Positions 62,184 through 64,000 of a stretch of DNA of 64,000 nt are shown piece by piece. This stretch comes from Cohnella endophytica (GTDB lineage: Bacteria > Bacillota > Bacilli > Paenibacillales > Paenibacillaceae). The translations under genes and the position numbers were made by a program. Every line of letters begins with the position of its first letter. The stretch's first letter is position 1. The notes under the pieces are model-generated. The model was not told where the DNA came from, ran no database searches, and was given only the letters and a program-made list of their open reading frames with translations. The DNA lies in NCBI RefSeq assembly GCF_003628305.1, contig NZ_RBZM01000015.1, forward strand, positions 33,953-97,952, read 5' to 3'.

Positions 62184-62807
62184 TTACGATTTACTTTTAT
62201 GAATTAATGCTTCGATCCCTGTGGCATGAACGAATAACAGCTGATCAACCAAGTGCGCCAACGTATCGCCTTCGTCGTTATCACTTAGAATCAGGCACAA
62301 GCCTTCCACGATTGAGCGGGCAAGCATTCTAGCTAACGCGAGTTCTTTGTCGTTAAGCGACTCCATGCTTCCATTTGCCTTGATGAATACTCTCTCCAGA
62401 ACGGAGAAGGCAATATAGACGAGTTCGGACCTCACGTTCTCGTACTTGGAGCCCTCGCTGCCGATCAACAGAATCGTCAGTTCGCCGCTATAGATCTTGA
62501 ACAGCTCCACGACGGCACTCTCGATATTGCGAAAATAGTTCGGAGTCACTTGAGCCTCTTTGGAGTAACTGCCTTCGATTTTGTCGCGCATATCTGCCAT
62601 TCTCGCGGTGTACTGTTCATATACCGGAATGACGATCGCATCGAAAAGTTGTTCCTTATTGGCGAAATAACGATAAATATTACCGCTCGTAACTCCGGCG
62701 GCCTTCGCGATTTCCCGCATCGAAGCCTTCGCATACCCTTCTCTCTTGAACTCCCGCATCGCGGCTTCCAAGATTTTATTACGGATTTCGTCCTTTAAAA
62801 TTTGCAT
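62184..62807 (-). CDS. TetR/AcrR-family transcriptional regulator
   Basis: A 207-residue repressor with an N-terminal helix-turn-helix (ILEAAMREFKREGYAKASMR and GVTSGNIYRYFANKEQLFDA) and a divergent ligand domain. Likely controls the following MMPL gene. AGGTGA precedes the ATG. Confidence 0.9.
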   Translation of the reverse strand: MQILKDEIRNKILEAAMREFKREGYAKASMREIAKAAGVTSGNIYRYFANKEQLFDAIVIPVYEQYTARMADMRDKIEGSYSKEAQVTPNYFRNIESAVVELFKIYSGELTILLIGSEGSKYENVRSELVYIAFSVLERVFIKANGSMESLNDKELALARMLARSIVEGLCLILSDNDEGDTLAHLVDQLLFVHATGIEALIHKSKS

Positions 62808-62844
62808 TAGTAATCACCTGTTCATTATTGGTTCCTAGTAAAAT

Positions 62845-62873
62845 ATTATACGGATTGCGAATGGTCATTGCAA
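62845..62873 (-). promoter_or_regulatory. Promoter of the TetR-MMPL operon
   Basis: Minus strand TTGCAA (62868-62873), 17 bp, TATAAT (62845-62850). No clear palindromic operator was recognised. Confidence 0.65.
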
Positions 62874-62890
62874 ATTCGATCTATGAAAAC

Positions 62891-62921
62891 AAAAGACCTA
62901 GCGGACGTTCCCGCTAAGTCT
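62891..62921 (-). terminator. Terminator after gin
   Basis: Minus strand AGACTTAGCGG / CCGCTAGGTCT with a short loop and TTTT, six bp after the gin stop. Confidence 0.85.
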
Positions 62922-62927
62922 CAACAT

Positions 62928-63119
62928 TCACGCATGAAATTTAACCCACAATTGCTTCAGCCGTCTGACGAAAAAAGGATATTTCTCGTCTTCCACGGGG
63001 GTATGAACCATCTCGGATTCGCATGAGGTACATATAAATTCCGTTACGATCGTAATGCCTTCTTCCTTAGGCTCGCCGCACACTATGCAGGTATTGCGTT
63101 CATTCTCTCCCATGAACAT
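62928..63119 (-). CDS. gin: Anti-sigma-G/sigma-E factor Gin (CsfB)
   Basis: A 63-residue zinc-binding protein: CIVCGEPKEEGI and FICTSCESEMV form two CxxC pairs, and KYPFFVRRLKQLWVKFH is the conserved tail. Gin holds sigma-G (and sigma-E) inactive until the right stage. Starts at ATG 63119 or the ATG two codons later. Sigma-F-like promoter upstream, as expected for csfB. Confidence 0.94.
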   Translation of the reverse strand: MFMGENERNTCIVCGEPKEEGITIVTEFICTSCESEMVHTPVEDEKYPFFVRRLKQLWVKFHA

Positions 63120-63146
63120 CCCCTGCCCTTCCCTATTGATGCCTCT

Positions 63147-63174
63147 ATTATGCCCGGATTCTATGAAAATATAC
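63147..63174 (-). promoter_or_regulatory. Sigma-F-type promoter of gin
   Basis: Minus strand GTATA (63170-63174), 14 bp, GGGCATAAT (63147-63155); the -10 matches GGNNANANT exactly and the -35 matches GYATA. Spacing is one bp below the usual. Confidence 0.65.
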
Positions 63175-63275
63175 GCTGCCTAGCACGAAATCCAGCTCAA
63201 ACGTAACAATAAGGACGTCTATATCCGATAGTAATGATCAGAACGTGTTTTATGCAAGGAGGATAAGTTACGATC

Positions 63276-63809
63276 ATGGTAAGTCCCGTTCCCTCGAATA
63301 CGCGCGATGCTACCTTCTATCATTATACGCTCATACGCAAGATCGGACTACGACCAGAGAGCAAGTATAGCTACATGTTGACGGCGCTGCTCGTAGTGTC
63401 CGCGCTATACTTCATCTATGGCTGGTTGGGCTTGATCTACACGGTCGTAGGCGCAGTCCTTACGCTTCTGGTACATGCATTCGTCTTAAGGCTAACGGTT
63501 AGGCGAGTAGACAAGCTGTCCGAGAAAAGATGGACCTTCCGCCGCGATTGGCCTTGGATCGGTCCGCTTCCCATCCTGGATACGCATCTCTCCCTCTTTC
63601 GCCGCCTGCACTTTCATCTTTTCCTCGTCGGCTGCTGCGTCGCCGGTTTATTCTATCCATGGGCCCATTCTTCGCTCGTTATCTCCATGGTCTATTGGCA
63701 TCTATGGCTCCTTACGCCGCGCATTCGGTTACTTCTCTCGCTTCGCCGCGAACGCGGAGACGGCGTTATTCGGTTGGAATCCAAGGAAGTCTCTTATTAT
63801 CATCAGTAA
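63276..63809 (+). CDS. Uncharacterised membrane protein (177 aa)
   Basis: A 177-residue protein with about four transmembrane helices (about 32-50, 52-70, 112-128, 130-147) and basic ends. AAGGAGG lies upstream but 13 nt from the ATG, so the exact start is uncertain. It shows no domain I recognise. Lies convergent to the rRNA operon and divergent from gin. Confidence 0.75.
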   Translation: MVSPVPSNTRDATFYHYTLIRKIGLRPESKYSYMLTALLVVSALYFIYGWLGLIYTVVGAVLTLLVHAFVLRLTVRRVDKLSEKRWTFRRDWPWIGPLPILDTHLSLFRRLHFHLFLVGCCVAGLFYPWAHSSLVISMVYWHLWLLTPRIRLLLSLRRERGDGVIRLESKEVSYYHQ

Positions 63810-63846
63810 ATGCATGATCGAATTCGATAATAGAACAACAAAAAAG

Positions 63847-63866
63847 CACCCTCGCGGGTGCTTCTT
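63847..63866. terminator. Terminator of the rRNA operon and of the 177-aa gene
   Basis: AAGCACCC / GGGTGCTT with a four-nt loop; T6 follows on the minus strand (after 5S rRNA) and a T-rich tract on the plus strand. Confidence 0.85.
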
Positions 63867-63877
63867 CTGTTTGTCTA

Positions 63878-63994
63878 GCCTGGCAACGTCCTACTCTCCC
63901 AGGACCCTGCGGTCCAAGTACCATCGGCGCTGGAGGTCTTAACGGTCGTGTTCGGGATGGGTACGCGTGGAACCCCTCCGCAATTGCTACCAGA
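63878..63994 (-). rRNA. rrf: 5S ribosomal RNA
   Basis: About 117 nt. Minus strand contains the conserved GGAGGGGTTCCACGCGTACC, CATCCCGAACACGACCGTTAA, CTCCAGCGCCGATGGTACTT, and GGGTCCTGGGAGAGTAGGAC; ends CTGGTAGC and GTTGCCAG pair. Ends are estimated. The 3' end of an rRNA operon that continues to the right of the window. Confidence 0.96.
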
Positions 63995-64000
63995 CCAGAT

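Overview
The window looks like the origin-proximal part of the chromosome of an endospore-forming Firmicute of the Paenibacillus/Cohnella type. From about 22.3 kb to the right end, the minus strand carries the gene order known from Bacillus subtilis to the right of oriC. Read right to left this is 5S rRNA, gin, a SpeA/YaaO-like gene, tmk, darA, yaaR, holB, yaaT, yabA, yabB, rsmI, abrB, tatD, a yabE-like gene, rnmV, rsmA, yabG, veg, sspF, ispE, purR, ridA, spoVG, glmU, prs, ctc, pth, fin, mfd, spoVT, yabM, yabN/mazG and rqcP. Sporulation-specific genes and promoters of sigma-F, sigma-G, sigma-K and sigma-H type mark a spore former. The origin should lie beyond the right end.

Left part (1-22.3 kb): a carbohydrate-utilisation island sits where yabP-yabQ-divIC would follow rqcP in B. 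subtilis. A minus-strand operon of about 15 kb encodes a sugar-binding lipoprotein, two ABC permeases (no ATPase), a beta-propeller glycosidase-like protein, an M81 metallopeptidase, an IlvD/Edd-type sugar-acid dehydratase, an SDR dehydrogenase, GH39-like and GH106-like glycosidases and a class III aminotransferase cut by the window edge. Beside it are a serine hydrolase, a YesM/YesN-type two-component system and a secreted beta-helix protein with a duplicated C-terminal domain. The best observation in the window is here: the three promoters of the sugar operon, the serine hydrolase and the beta-helix gene carry the same element, two TCCA-type half-sites exactly 21 bp apart and a -10 box exactly 20 bp further on. 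This defines a compact regulon probably controlled by the AraC-type response regulator encoded between them.

Middle part (22.3-31.6 kb): rqcP, an HU protein, mazG, a 52-bp tandem palindromic repeat, a SpoVB/YabM-type flippase with a very alanine-rich C-terminal half, spoVT, then an inserted metNIQ transporter and a PrsA-like lipoprotein foldase. The metN leader carries a terminator about 50 nt from its promoter but no recognisable S-box.

Right part (31.6-64 kb): housekeeping genes for repair, translation, cell wall, isoprenoids and nucleotides, interleaved with sporulation genes. A c-di-AMP (ydaO/yuaA-type) riboswitch precedes the YabE-like cell-wall gene, and the c-di-AMP receptor gene darA lies 8 kb away. 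abrB is preceded by Spo0A-box-like sites and encodes a Cys4 C-terminus unlike the B. subtilis protein. metG, expected between abrB and tatD, is absent and an HD-domain gene sits there. A TetR-MMPL pair and a WsfD-like membrane gene are further differences from the B. subtilis order. No tRNA, insertion sequence, prophage or CRISPR array was seen.
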